Shown piece by piece: positions 43,691-56,100 of a stretch of DNA of 64,000 bases. A program made the position numbers and the translations under genes. The notes beneath the pieces were generated by a model. It saw only the letters and a list, made by a program, of their open reading frames with translations, ran no database searches and had not been told where the DNA came from. Source of the DNA: Hemerocallis citrina (taxonomy: Eukaryota; Streptophyta; Magnoliopsida; Asparagales; Asphodelaceae); NCBI GenBank assembly GCA_017893485.1, contig CM030358.1, forward strand, positions 255,741,477 through 255,805,476, written 5' to 3'. Within the stretch, counting starts at the first letter, position 1, and the number at the start of each line of letters is the position of its first letter.

Positions 43691-44198
43691 TCGCGACATG
43701 CCGAACTCCCTCCCAGCACTCACTATTACGCCGAACTCGCTCTCCTCTTCGGAAAAACGCGCCGAACCGCATACGGACCTCGGCCCCCTAGCCGGCGAGC
43801 TCTAGAGGGGGTCGGAAGCGCGATACAAATGTATATGCCCCTCAACGAGGGGTGACGGCCCAGCCATTACACCAAAAAACAATTAAAAAATTCGAAGAGA
43901 TAAGGAAGAACTCCTGGAAAACAATTATAAAGTTGGGGAGTACCTTCTCACTCTCAAACAAACAATTGTTGTCCAAAGATAATCTTCCAAAACCCCAGGA
44001 CGTCGAAACGACACTTTCTTAAGTCAAGAGCATATTCCAATGAGAGGCTCTAGAGCGACTTAGAGTTCGATTTACTTGAAAAATCACCAAACCACCTCCT
44101 TCAAGATTCAAAACCTCCCATTTGGGCTCCGATACAACTCCTCTAGCCATTAGAACAATAAAACTACTCCTCAAAGGCTGATCAAGCTCAGCCTTCGG
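43691..44198. other. Spacer before the 3' LTR of element 1
   Basis: No gene is seen. Low-copy sequence between the 58-bp array and the polypurine tract. Confidence 0.5.
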
Positions 44199-44212
44199 GA
44201 GTGGGGGGCTCG
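44199..44212 (+). promoter_or_regulatory. Polypurine tract of gypsy element 1
   Basis: A purine-rich GGGAGTGGGGGG run ends just before the 3' LTR TGATATGG. It is the expected primer for plus-strand DNA synthesis. Confidence 0.75.
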
Positions 44213-44828
44213 TGATATGGCTAAAAATGGGGGTTTAATCGGGATCGTCCAAATCAGGCACGAATCTTGAAGCCTAGGGGTAAAACGGTAATTTTACTTT
44301 CTAACGGGTCTGAAGCGGGTACTGGTTCTCCCCCCCAAAGAACCGTTAACCCGCGAACGGATCCATCTCAACTGGGTGCGGGTTTCAACCCGCAATAAAC
44401 CCGGTCCAGCGGGATAGGAGTAGGGTTTCTGATTAATATTAATCAACGGCCCCGATTCATATCTATCCTTTCACTGGGGATTAGGGATTACATTCCTAAT
44501 CTGTATACAAGGAGAATATTCCTTATCAGATTACAGGGATTACATTCCTAATCTACTCCCTAAGACGCCTATAAATACTTCCCATCCATCTCCATTAAGA
44601 GGTAATCAATCTTTCACCAGTTTTTGCGCTCTTTCATAGTCTTCCAGATTACTGACTTGAGCGTCGGAGGGTGCGTCGCCGAGAACAACCCCGGTGTCTC
44701 GCACTTTTTGCAGGTGTACGGCGGGATCGACGATCAAACCCCGATGGAACAGGTATACAGGTTTACTATTCAGTTTCCCTAAGAATCCACAAATACTATC
44801 TGTTTGCCCCCACACCAAATTTAGCGGA

Positions 44829-44832
<4 letters not shown>
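44213..44832 (+). repeat. 3' LTR of gypsy element 1
   Basis: It begins TGATATGGCT and ends GCGGAAACA. It differs from the 5' LTR by about seven substitutions and one single-base indel. Confidence 0.93.
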
Positions 44833-44893
<61 letters not shown>

Positions 44894-44909
44894 TGCCTGG
44901 GATTAGAGG

Positions 44910-47900
44910 TGTAACACCCCGAATTTCAAATAAGGCCGAATTCGAGATTTCACAGGATCTTTACTTTACTTCGTACAATTTTACTAGGAAATTAAAACTT
45001 TTTCAACAACATCAGAGTTCATTACACTTTTGTTTACACAGCGGAAGAATACAACAATGGAATAAATACAACTTGTACAACTATAATAATGTGAATCATC
45101 AACTGCATCATAACATCTTTACTTCTTCATAAGAGTCCATTACCTGTATATTAAGCTGTGGGCACGTCAGTCACTTACAACTGGCAAAAATGTTATACTC
45201 GGCCATCCTCTCTATGCCGTACATATAACGATCTCATTAATTTAACAAATCACAAAAATTGAATGAACAATAAAGTGTTAAATAGTGACTACGTTAAACA
45301 TGTAAGTGTATGCCATGGCTTAATGCCTAATGCACACATTTATACTAGGATGACACTAATGCACATTTGTTCGGATTCTATGCATCCCATACTACATAGG
45401 TCCAAGGGCAAGTGCATATGTACTCCACATTTAAGGGTTCGATCCCTCGCCATGAAACTACCCAGTAATAAAACAAGGTTTAGATCATTCCACGAATATG
45501 GATCACAGCCGCGGAGATCCACTACCAACTGTTATAACAGATCCCTCATCATGCGAATCATCCCGCAAGTGCCCCTCTAGCCCCGGTATACGTACATACA
45601 TTAGAATATGGAAACTATCCGCTTGACTACGCAAAGTTCCGGATTTAAAAATAAAAGCCTGTCTCCCACGGAGCAACCACAGTCACGAAGATCCACCGCC
45701 GACTGGGTCTATAGCCACGGAAATCTACCGCCGACTATATAGAGGCAACCCACTTACGTTTGCCCAGGTTTACTACATCTTCACTTATGTGCCTAATTAT
45801 TTAGTTCAAGACATGAATAAATTTCCAAGCCTAGAATTAGTTTTACCTCCTACCAGACTTAATTAACAAAATACGAGATAGCTCTATGGTCATATCTCAA
45901 AATATATCTCAACACTTTTCAATTCAATAGTGCCGGTACCCGAGGTCTCACTAACTCTAAATCACAAACTTTATCATGTACAAGAATTCATGGGTACACA
46001 TACCCTTTAATAAACATGTTTTAAACTTAGATATTTTCATCATTCAACTTATTCACAAGTTAGCATAGTCTTGTCACAATTTTATTCATTCTCAATCCTG
46101 AATAGCAATAATCTTTTTTCATGAAAAAAAATTTCATCCATCATCAATCTCTTTAATAACTTAAGCACAAATGACAGATTCATATTTCAATTCATACCAA
46201 GTATTCTTAAATTGAATAAGCGTATAATCACATCAAGAGAAATCCATTCACATGAATAATTTACTCTTTTTCTACAAATGAATCTCATCTTCATTAATAA
46301 TTTATTTTTTTGTCAAAACTCTTTTTCTTTCTCATTTTGCTTCTTTTTAATTTCTCAAATATACATGAAAGTCTTGAAACTAATTTGAATAAATTCTATA
46401 TCAATTTATATGACTATTAAAATTTATGTCCAATTTTTGTTGTGTTAAACTCATCAAAAATCAATTTATAAACCAAAAAAAAAGTCAGCACAGGGTTTTG
46501 AACCCGTGACTGATCAGACAGCGCCCAAGCACACACTGAACGCCAAGAAGTCCAAGTGGACTAGGTGTCTAAACTTCACAGTGAAACCCCTAATACTAAC
46601 TCTCGGGATCTGAGTTAAATTAAGACGAAACAAAGAAAAATGTTTGAGCTTTCCAACTTTCGAACCCAGGCCGAACAGAAAGACAGTGCAACGCCAGACC
46701 ACGGGGCCACATGCGCCCAACAACAATTAGTCACTTTGGTGACTTTTGTCCCAACTTTCTGTTAAACCATATTTTTTATAAAAATTTCGATTCTCTACTA
46801 GATCTAACATCTTATTAGACTGAAATTAGTTTATAAAAACTGAGTTTACTCCCTAATAGTAACTCATAGATTCAATACTCATATTTTTCGAACAATTAAC
46901 TCTCGAGTTATTTCTTCTTACTAATAAACATGAACATGCATTATGTTAATTTAATCAAAGATAGTACATTGTATCTCTTACAAGCATTCAAGCGAGTTCA
47001 TAAACATCAAATTTCTCTTTACAAAAATTTTATTTGCTTGTTCTAAGAGGAAAGTTCAACAATTGTTCATATAATCAAAATCTCTACATTCTTGTACACT
47101 AGTTCATGGCAAATTGATCCATTATTATTTTTCTCATTACCAACTAACATAATTGTTGATTAATTTACTAAACATAGCAATTTTCATTACATACAAAGCA
47201 CAGGTTTGTTCTACTTTATCAAATCAAATTCTATACTACTCATTTATTTTCTTATTAGCATGCACATTCTCTATAATTAGAAAGTAGAGAACACCCACCT
47301 CTAGTGAAGATTGAACAACAAGATGAGACACACTCCTAGCTCCAAAGCAACTCCTTCTTCTCCTAGTAAGAACTCCTCAAGTACAAGAACACTCTACTCT
47401 CTTTCTCTTTCTTTCTCTTATTTTTGTTTACTTTTTGGTGTAAAAGAGAAGGAGAAGGAGGTTGTGTACATAGGGTGAGGTGAGGGTCTAAAAAGGAAAA
47501 TTTTCCACCTAATAACTCTCTCTTAATTGTCCACTCAATCCTTCATTTTCTAACTCCTAAAACTCCCAACCTTCCACCTTTCCAACCTTTCAAAACCTCA
47601 ACCCCCCCTCCACTACTACAACCCGGCCAACCCTATGTTCAAAATCGGCTACACTCATGTGTGCAAATTGCACACATGCACATACAAAATAAATACATCT
47701 TTCTATAGTTCTAAATGTGTACTAAAAGTTGTAACTTGTCATGTATTAGTCCAAACTCAACTTAAATTCAGATTTTACTAATGGGCTTGATTCATGGGAT
47801 CTCTTTTAATTTATTAACTTAATTATCCTAGTGGGTTCTTCTTTTAATCAATCTAATGGGCTATGATTTAATATTTAGGTCCATGGGTCATAAGAAGGCT

Positions 47901-48023
47901 AATTAAAAACTTGTGCATGCTAAAATTTGTAAATGAGAGTAAGAAAAGAGATGGATAAATTAGCACGTGCATCATACGTGCAAAACTGCATTTTTAATTT
48001 AAATAAAAATGTGGGGTGTTACA
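44910..48023. mobile_element. Solo LTR, 3.1 kb
   Basis: It starts TGTAACACCCCGAATTTC and ends GTGGGGTGTTACA, with inverted TGTAACACCCC ends. The 5-bp agagg flanks it (44905-44909, 48024-48028), and the intact host sequence can be read at 30471-30490. It has no primer-binding site, gag or pol. It contains CTATGCATCCCAT...CTACATAGG like the other solo LTR, plus loosely repeated GGAGATCCAC/GAAATCTACCGCCGAC words at 45500-45730. Probably a Tekay/Del-type chromovirus remnant; that class is inference. Confidence 0.85.
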
Positions 48024-48229
48024 AGAGGTCACCAACAAGTTATAACATCTTTTATGAGACAGCCTGTGGTGGGCAATTGTTTGCTAAAATCACTGATCGG
48101 GGTCGGGGCGTTACAGAAAATAAAAATTATTCATCAATAAATTCTAAAGAAATATTGTTTTCAAATCATAAGTGTGAAAACATAGTTCCAAAAATACCAA
48201 CATAAGCCATAAAGTCCCAATGTTAAGTT

Positions 48230-49284
48230 GTGCAATGCTTAATAAATAAAACTAAATTATTGATAATTCCCTAAAAAAGGCTCCATGTGTCAAGTTTGTG
48301 TTCCCTTGTTCCTCGAGATCTTCACCAAGAGGTCATCATTATCTATATCAAGGGTGGTATTTGCTTAAATCTTCTGGCTTTTCTGATATTTGGCTACCGC
48401 TTCCTTTGATGCACGACAGGTACGGGACCAATGACCTTCACGCCCACACCTGAAGTATGTATCATGTGGTCCTCTATCGCTTGCAGGAGGCTACTGTTGT
48501 CCTTGATTTTTCAGGATGTTTCTTCTGTTTCTTTTACTGCTCATTCTGTCTACTAATGCTAGGGTGATTACGCTTCCCTCTTTCTTTGTAGCCACCTCTG
48601 TTGGAGTGACAACCTCGACCACCTCCCCTTCATCTGCCAGAATGTCCTCTGCCTCTACCGTTACCTCCAAAACATCCATCACTAACATTCGTTTTAGGAA
48701 ATGTTAGTGTTCTAGTAGGCCTAGTGTTATGGTTTTCATGAGGACTTTGTTATTTTCCTCAGCAACTAGCAACACAGAGATGAGTTCAGAAATCTTACAG
48801 AAATTCTGTTCTCTATATTGTTGTTGCAGCAGTACGTTGATGACATAGAATGTGGAGAGGATTTTGTCGATCATTTGCCCCTGGGTAACCGGTTCTCCAC
48901 ACAACTCAAGCATTGATGCAGTGTTGAACATTGTTGAGTTGTATGCAGATATCATCTTGAGGTCCTGGTAGCAAAGATTGATCCATTCGTTCCTCGTTGC
49001 TAGGAGGATGACAGCTCTCTAGTGGTTATATTTATCCCCTTCAGGGAATTCCACACAGTTTTTGAATCTTCTATTGTGAGATACTCATTCTTCAAATCTA
49101 CATGAAGACGGTGACGTAAAAAATCTTTGCTTTAGTCTGGTCTAGGACTAACAGACTTCTCTACTGGAGGAGTACACAGCATGTGTACTAGGTCTAGGGA
49201 GCGGAGATGAAGCTTAGCATCCAACTTCCAGGTGAGGTAATTATTTCTGCTCACAGCGAATACCAACTTTGTAAGGTTTGACAT
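48230..49284 (-). pseudogene. Copia gag, broken
   Basis: It begins at ATG 49284 on the minus strand (MSNLTKLVFAVS...NYLTWKLDAKLHL), as plant copia gag does. After frameshifts come the capsid-like segment CGEPVTQGQMIDKILSTF (near 48880), ISELISVLLVAEEN, an RG-rich stretch (48560-48690), and a zinc knuckle (CGREGHWSRTC, near 48440). Several stops and frame changes make it non-functional. The rest of the element continues at 29880 on the other side of the LTR element insertion. Confidence 0.78.
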
Positions 49285-49313
49285 TTGGGAGAATTTTTAT
49301 TTTTGTTTTTGCG

Positions 49314-49475
49314 TACTTTTATATTTATTATAAGTTGTTTAAATATAAAACTTCATGTCTATGATAGTTGGTAGGGTAACCAGGGATACACAAATCCTAC
49401 AGACAGGACAACCTTATGGTACCCACTTTAAAAAAAAAAAAAAAAAAAATCAAATTTATAATAAATATAAAAGTG
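49314..49475. repeat. Inverted repeat around a poly(A)/poly(T) tract
   Basis: ACTTTTATATTTATTATAA at the left is exactly inverted at the right (TTATAATAAATATAAAAGT). Between them is an A run of about 20. It could be a small MITE; no flanking duplication is clear. Confidence 0.55.
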
Positions 49476-49938
49476 GCTATCATTTATAATTAGCGTGTGT
49501 CCTCTGTCCAAAGTGGTTGCTATTTATATAGGTAGGGGGACATAGGTCACAAGATAAGGTTTTCAGAATTGAATATTTCCATCTAACTCTACAATCCGGA
49601 GGTTATTAGATGAGAAATTGGGGTTAGTTTGCTACTTGATTTAGGAGAAGTGAAGTTGAATTCCATTTAATCTAAGTACTTATACTCAAATAATATTCAA
49701 CTGATCAACCTCTAAGTTAGCATTTGACCAGCATGCATATGGATAAGGACGAGTTGTAGATCATTTGATCAAATCATATTTGAAAGCTTGTTGAAGGCTC
49801 TGTTTGGATACGATGTAGTTAACAAATCTTATCCAAATGCCGACCCTTAACCATGAATTATCTTAACTAGTTTAAAAAAGGGTCAAGAAGGTAGCAGTAC
49901 GGGGATGTTCGAAAGTTTCTAGTTTCTAGTTTCAATTA

Positions 49939-50112
49939 AGGGTAATGCTACACCTACAACCTTTCTTACAACCTTTTCTTTTACAACCTTAGGTGGCACA
50001 ATCTCATTGGAATGTATTGTAGAGTAGGTTGTAATGAGTTGTACACATCTCCAATGAGATTGTGCCACATAAGATTGTAAGGTTGTAAAGGTTGTAGGTG
50101 TAACATTACCCT
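49939..50112. mobile_element. 174-bp MITE with 7-bp target duplication
   Basis: The ends AGGGTAATGCTACACCTACA and the inverse (TGTAGGTGTAACATTACCCT) match with one mismatch. The inner arms also pair (GGCACAATCTCATTGGA / TCCAATGAGATTGTGCC), so the whole element folds into a hairpin. tcaatta flanks both sides (49932-49938, 50113-50119). Confidence 0.85.
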
Positions 50113-50606
50113 TCAATTAAAATGGAACTATGAGAAAACATGAATCCATAAAAAAATGCAAAATTAAATATAATAGGGTCTTAATTGCATCAATTACAAA
50201 AGCTTACTGTTATAAGAGAATTTGCAAAATTATTAATTGCAGGGATTGAATTCATAATACGCAGAAAATATGATTATCAAAAGTCAAAATAAAATTAAAG
50301 AATTAAATCTGAAGTCAGATCTGGTTCGGGTGTGCCCTGGACCCGAAACCCAAAACCCATATAGCATAAACCCCCTTCCTGCGCACATGCGCCCACCATG
50401 TGCAGAGGCGGGTTGGTGCCTTTTGGGTTGGATTCGGGATCATATATCCAATCTAAATCAGACTCACAAATCATTAACAAAGTAGTATTAGCAGCAGATC
50501 AATCAGTTCGGCACCGTATGAAAACGAATAGAAAGATTGGCGACAAAACATTTCTTGTCGTAGTTAAACCAGTAGCCTAAATCTCCTCGAGATGTCATGC
50601 TCATAA

Positions 50607-50650
50607 CGTGTTACAAAAGAGAGAGCGAGAGAGAGAAAAAGAGAGAGAGA
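50607..50650. repeat. (GA)n microsatellite
   Basis: A GAGAGA-rich purine run with a few interruptions. Confidence 0.8.
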
Positions 50651-50761
50651 TGTAGCCGAATAAAATATGTAGTTTTTAATTCATAACATACATATATAGA
50701 GAGAAAAGTTAGGATTGGGATTTGGTAGTTTGGTTGGACCGCTGCTTTAATATGGGGCATC

Positions 50762-50851
50762 TATAAATCATAAAAATGAATTGCAATGTCTACTATAAAT
50801 AGACAAGTAGTAATTACGATGACATCTTCATGTATTTAGTAGAGAATACAA
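50762..50851 (+). repeat. 88-bp dispersed repeat, copy 2
   Basis: Matches 13122-13209 in the same orientation with about nine differences. Contains ACTATAAATAGAC. Homology stops at AGAGAATAC, the same point where the other copy meets the LINE target duplication. Confidence 0.65.
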
Positions 50852-52300
50852 ACTCCCGAACCAGGGGCATTCCCTCTAAAGGGCTGTAGAGGGAAAAGGG
50901 ACATAAGTCACAAAACCACCAAAGCTAGCTAATGTTAAAATTGGGATTTGGTGGGAAAAAGAAAAAAAAAAAAAGATCTCTACAAATATTGGATCCAACT
51001 CCCTCCATGAACTGACAAAGTGAGGTGTCAATTGGGTTCAAAGAGAAAGAGGACTGAAAATCTGCGATTGTTTCTGCTTCGAACGTCCCCACGGATTGAG
51101 CAATAGATACGATCCAGTATCTAGTTTCTTCTCCATTTGAGAAGCTGATAATTGAGAAATTTGCGATTTTCACGAATTGTTCTTCGCTATCTTACGAATA
51201 GCTCACATACATGAATGGCGTATTAGTTGCAAACTGATGAACACTCGCGTACTAGTTCGTGACCTTTGCTGAGTTGCAAATTATTCACGTTTTTCTGTTT
51301 GTTTGTTTCTGAATAGTTAAATTCTTATATATAAATGCCTCACAGAGATAATTTTTAGACTCCCAAAACAACAATTATCAATGTCCCTGCGATTTTCTCA
51401 GTATGTGTCTGTTATAGCTAGCCCTCTATGTTTATTTATCTCTACAACTTTTGAAGAAGAATAGAAGATTTTTCTGTCGGCTAAAAATTAAATGTATACA
51501 ACAGAATGACGTGAAATTTAAGCGTACCATTAAGTTTGTACCGAAGTTTTTTATTCAAATTGATAAGGCGGCTAATGAAGGGTGGAAATAAACCTACCTA
51601 CGTACCTAAACATCTTTTCAGTTGGGGCTACACGCCTTTGGAGCCAGATGGATTCCAAGAAGGTAAAGGAGTGGCGTAAAATGATCGAGACAAGACAAGA
51701 CAATTACGGAGTCAGACTAAATTTGGTGACGAATTTATTAGGGCAAGGTTTACGGAGTCAGACTAAATTTGTTATTTAGGTTGTTTTTTTTTAAAATTTT
51801 TTTTTAATAAATGTGCAATGAGAAGATAAAGTGGAGATAAAAGAAATGATTAGTTTGGATTAGAGTTTTGAACTTCATGTATTCATTTTGGTTGAAATAA
51901 TAATAAGAGGTATTTTAATTGCAAATTGAGTTTCAGACAAACAAATGTTTAAATTATTGGTATTGTAGATACATTCACATCTGCACTTGCGTTACCATTG
52001 TATTTAGACATACTCATAATGGTTATGGGATTAGATTAAGCTCTATAAAACCTATATGATAATGTCCTTTCATAACGATTACAACCATCTAAAAGTGATG
52101 GTGAAGTTAAAAAAAACTCTATGCAGTGTTTCTAACAAACTATATGCATTCCAGGTAAGTTCAAGCTAATGATAAAGAAGGCGATGATTGAGCTTAAAAG
52201 TAGATATACTGCTTCCTCATATAATATATTTGCTACTTCAATTAATTTGTTGGACCTCCAAAACTATTTTATATAATCAAATCAGGTGCACCGTTTCGAG

Positions 52301-52335
52301 AACGTGCCGTAGGCACGTGTCAACGGGCAAACCTA
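52301..52335 (+). mobile_element. Helitron 3' terminus (plus strand)
   Basis: A perfect 7-bp stem (ACGTGCC / GGCACGT, loop GTA) is followed 14 bases later by CTAG and T. This is the standard Helitron 3' end. The upstream boundary was not found. Confidence 0.7.
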
Positions 52336-52489
52336 GTCTATATAATAAAACACAAAGAAAGCTATTAAGTGACTCTCCTTCAATCCTCCAAAATTAAAGG
52401 CCCAGATTTAATCTCACAAAACACATTCCCCCCAAAAGTTTTCTCCCAAAACTCAAATTCAAATCCCCCCAAAACAACTCCTTAATTTA

Positions 52490-52495
<6 letters not shown>
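52336..52495 (+). mobile_element. Possible second Helitron 5' end
   Basis: Directly after CTAG comes TCTATATAATAAAAC, a common plant Helitron 5' start, followed by AAAGCTATTAAGTGACTCTCC. It reads as a second Helitron inserted head-to-tail at the T of the first. Its body is cut off by the (AT)n and gypsy element 2. Confidence 0.5.

Positions 52496-52543
<48 letters not shown>
52496..52543. repeat. (AT)n microsatellite abutting gypsy element 2
   Basis: An uninterrupted AT run ends exactly where the LTR TGATAAGG begins. It resembles the AT run in which element 1 sits. Confidence 0.85.
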
Positions 52544-52547
<4 letters not shown>

Positions 52548-53124
52548 AAGGCTAAAAATGGGGTTAAATCGGAACCATTCAAAGCGGGCACAAATCTCAA
52601 AGTCTCAGGGATAAGATGGTAATCTCACCCGCAGACGGGTCCGAATTGGGAACCGGGTCCCTCCTGCTGGACCCGCTAACCCATGAACGGACCTGACCAG
52701 TTGAGAATGGGTCTCAACCCGTTAGAGGCCAGTTCAACAGGATTGGAGGAAATCCTGGCTCCCCCTGATCTGGAGGAAGTGGTTATAACCACCCGTATCC
52801 TGCAACACCGGGAAGTAGGGATTCTCTCCGATCATGAAGGAGATCCCATTGGCGACTATAAAACCCCCCTGACCTCCCACTGTAAAAGGTGATCACACTT
52901 TACACACTTGAGCTCTTTTCCTTCTCTTTTTTTGTGTATTGACTTGATCGTCAGAGGGTTCGTCGCCGGGATCCATCCCAGTGTCTCGAACGTTTGTGCA
53001 GGTTGCAAAGGAGCACCAAGGAGCCAACCAGATTGCAAGGAAGAAGAAGGGGTCGATCTTTGTGAGCTCCTCTCGAACCTACAAATCTCATCTATTGCCC
53101 CCACACCCGAATTCAGCGGCAACA
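52544..53124 (+). repeat. 5' LTR of gypsy element 2
   Basis: It starts TGATAAGGCTAAAAATGGG and ends CAGCGGCAACA, with TATAAA at 52857-52862. Start and end words are shared with element 1 while the middle differs. Confidence 0.88.
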
Positions 53125-53126
53125 GA

Positions 53127-53144
53127 TTGGCACCGTCTGTGGGA
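53127..53144 (+). promoter_or_regulatory. Primer-binding site of gypsy element 2
   Basis: TTGGCACCGTCTGTGGGA, identical to element 1. Confidence 0.75.
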
Positions 53145-53199
53145 ACTTTACTCGACAAGCAATCTCGTCTTCCTCCTTCAACCCACGTAACTCCTAGCC

Positions 53200-56100
53200 A
53201 TGCCTCCCAAGAAGAGACCCACCAACTCCAACCGGAGGACAACCTCCTCTCATCCTCCTCACCCTCCTCCTGCGTAGGGGGATCTCCCTCATCCCAACCA
53301 ACCAACCCTGCAGCTCGATCCTCGGGCTCCGCAGTCCGTTCAGCAGCCTTCGGGACCCCAAGCTGTGGTGAGGGAACCCTCCCGACGGAGTCGCCACAAG
53401 CAACCTGTCCATCAGGTTCGATTTTCCATCCACAACGCCGACACCGACTCCATGGCCTCCTATACTCCTCCCACTTCGAAGGACCTGCAGAATGTGATCA
53501 ACAATCGGCAGACCGAGCATGGACCCGATCTCCATGCCCATCTGGAGGAGAGGCGGGCCCAAGGGTCGAACCCTCGCTGCGAGCAGGCCAGGGACCGCTG
53601 ACCACCCCGATCTAACCGAGAAGGGGTCCAACTCTCCCCGTAGGCGAAGAGAGTTGCCCCAACATCATCCAAGATGGAGCCGTTCCCCGGCCGGTTGCCA
53701 GGCACCTCGGGACCATCGTGAGCAAGAGGCCCCCATCACAAGGGCAGAATTCTAGCAATTTCAGGAAGCGGTCCTCCGTGCTCTCAATGCTGCCCCCAAT
53801 AATTCCCGTAGGGCCCCTAGTCCTCGACCAGCTCCTCACCATCCTCACCGATCCCGCAGTCCTTGACCGGCTCCTTGCCATCCTCGCCGATCCCGTAGTC
53901 CTCCGCCAGCTCCTCACAACCCTCATTGCTCCCGGAGTCCTAGGCAGGCTGCGAACCATCGCCGTCCCTCTCCCGATCACCATCGCCGCTCTCGAAGTCC
54001 ATGCCCTACTCCAAGTCACCCTCGCCTCTCGGTCAGTCCACCTCCTGCTCTGAGCCATCATCGGCACAGCCCCAACCCTCCTCAACATGAGAACGAGTCT
54101 CGGGGTTCGGCCAGACAGGACCCAAGGGAGGACTCGGTCCACCGCCGTCTCCACGAGATGGAGAGGCACCTAGGCCAGCTCGACCGAGACGAGGGGCGAC
54201 ATGCAAGAGACTTTCATCCGAGCAGGCCCCCATTCTCCTGTACCATTATGGAGGCTCCAGTTCCCAACAACTTTAAGTCTCCACATTTCGAGACCTATAA
54301 CGGGGAGTCGGACCCCGTAGATCACATCGAGAGTTTCAAAACTCTCATGATGATCCACCATGCATCCGACTCCCTCCTGTGCAAGACCTTCTCGCAACAC
54401 TCAAAGGGCCGACTCGGGAATGGTACTCTCGACTTGCGTCGGAATCTATCTTCTCCTTCGACCAGTTCGAGGGTCTTTTCCTCACGCATTTCGTGAGCAT
54501 TCGGCACACCGAGAAGACGAGCGACACCTTATTGTTCCTCAGCCAAAAGAAGGGCGAATCACTAAGGGATTATGTCAAACGATTCACGGCCGAGGCTAGG
54601 TCCATCGCTTCTTTGGAACCCTCAGTCGCCACCCTCGCCTTCCAATCCAACATCCTCAATGCTGACCTCAGGGCGTCCCTCGCCAAGAAGCCCCCTCGGA
54701 ACTTCTCAGAGCTCCTGCTTTGGAGGGAGAAGTACATCCGAGCAGAAGAAGCCGTCCGCCGCCCTACCTTCGATGCCTCCTCTTTCGGAAACAAGTGGAA
54801 GGGGGCAGAAGAAGAAGGAGCTAAGAAGCTCCAAAAGGACAATGGGGGTCAGCGGCGTCCCCCATCTCGGTTCGAGAAATTCACTCCGCTTAATGTGAGT
54901 GTATCTGCCATTCTCATGGAGATAGGAAACGATGACCTCCTACCACCTCCCCCAAGGATGAACACCTCGGCAAAGAAGAGGGACCGGAGTAAGTGGTGCC
55001 GTTTCCATCGGGACCACGGACACGATACAGATGAATGTCGGGCCTTGAAGGATGAAATCGAGGCCCTCATCTAGCGAGGGCAACTCAACTGGTTCGTGAA
55101 GAGGGATCGAGCCGATCCGCCCCTGCCACCTCGGGGAGCTAACAGGCGAAACGAGTAGCGCATGGAGACGCCGGAGGCCGAAGTGGAGGACATTTTGCAC
55201 TTGATTCACGGGGCCCAATGGGGGGAGATTCCAACTCCTCTTGAAAAGCCTTTGTAAGGGAGGTTAACTCCGTACAGAGCCATCCTCCCCCGAAGGGCCT
55301 CGGAGTTCCGGTGACGTTCTCCGATAGGGACCTGGAGGGCGTCCGCACGCCCCACAGCAACGACCTCGTTATCAATCTCCACATGGAGAACTTCGAAGTT
55401 CGTCACATCTTAGTAGATAATGGCAGCTTTGTTAACATACTCTTCTTGGAGGGCTTCAAAGGCCTCCCGCTGTCCAGGGACCGGCTCAAGCCCGCGGGCT
55501 ACACCCTCCACAGGTTCACAGGGGTCCCGGTTATGGTCGAGGGAATTATAACCCTCGACGTAATGGCTGGAAAGGCCCCAAAAACTCGTACGGAGAAAAT
55601 GTACTTCATGGTGGTCGACATCAAGGCCTCCTATAATGTTATCCTGGGTAGACCAGGTTTGGCCGCGCTTCAAGCCATCCCTTCAGCCTACCATATGAAG
55701 ATGAAGTTCCCCACTCCCTTAGATGTGGGAGAAGTGAGGGGAAGCCAGGAGGCGGCTCAGAAGTGTTACATTTCCTCAGTGGGGGGTCTGGTTCTTTCTT
55801 TGGAGGTGCTTGAACTTCCTCAGGAAGGAGGCCAATCTACCTCCGAGCCCGTCGACGAGTTGGAAGAAGTGGCCTTCTCTGAGGAAGACACCGTTAAGAC
55901 ATTCCGCGTCAGCAAAACTCTCCCCCTCTCCATAAAGCAAGATGTCTCCCGGTGTATACGGGAGAATCGTGACCTCTTTACATGGACCGTAGCGGACATG
56001 CCCAGGATCTTGGAAGAACTCTCAATGCACCATCTGAGCGTCACCCTAGGGGTCAAGCCTGTCCAGCAGAAGAGGCAAAAATTTGCCCCTGAAAGGCAAC

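Larger units (their letters stand above)
31161..44832 (+). mobile_element. Ty3/gypsy Tat-lineage element 1, complete
   Basis: A 13.7-kb element with two near-identical LTRs, primer-binding site, gag-pol, post-pol tandem repeats, antisense spliced genes, a second tandem array, a polypurine tract and the 3' LTR. The two RNase H domains and the antisense ORFs place it in the Tat lineage. It sits in the (AT)n of another element's LTR; the flanking atata (31156-31160, 44833-44837) fits a 5-bp duplication but is uninformative in an AT run. LTRs differ by about seven substitutions and one indel in 620 bp by eye, so it is young, yet gag-pol is already defective. Confidence 0.93.
29938..48115 (+). mobile_element. 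LTR element (deletion derivative) hosting two insertions
   Basis: The 5' LTR is 29938-30555 (TGTAACATCCCG...). A primer-binding site and only about 200 bp of leader follow, then a 3' LTR that begins inside (AT)n at about 30773 and ends ...GGGGCGTTACA at 48115. The 5-bp repeat gaaaa flanks the whole (29933-29937, 48116-48120). The 3' LTR lacks its first about 20 bp. It is broken by the gypsy at 31161-44832 and by the solo LTR at 44910-48023. It has no gag or pol, so it survives as two LTRs and a leader, probably after recombination between AT runs. Confidence 0.82.
50120..52300. other. Low-copy region, no gene recognised
   Basis: It holds a GA microsatellite (50607-50650), the second copy of the 88-bp repeat (50762-50851), and short tandem words at 51705-51770 (TTACGGAGTCAGACTAAATT twice). 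ORFs here are all under 85 codons with no protein-like features. A leader-like region of an unknown gene near 50850-51200 is possible but unsupported. Confidence 0.4.

Noticed and set aside
42698..43855. 385-codon ORF with repeating NSSSAPTAERSWNRPRYG-like peptide
   Set aside because: It is produced by a 58-bp tandem repeat read in rotating frames; overlapping frames are equally open, so it is not a protein gene.
46490..46715. GGTTTTGAACCCG and TTTCGAACCCAGG words resembling tRNA B boxes
   Set aside because: No A box at the right distance and no cloverleaf; they lie inside a solo LTR.
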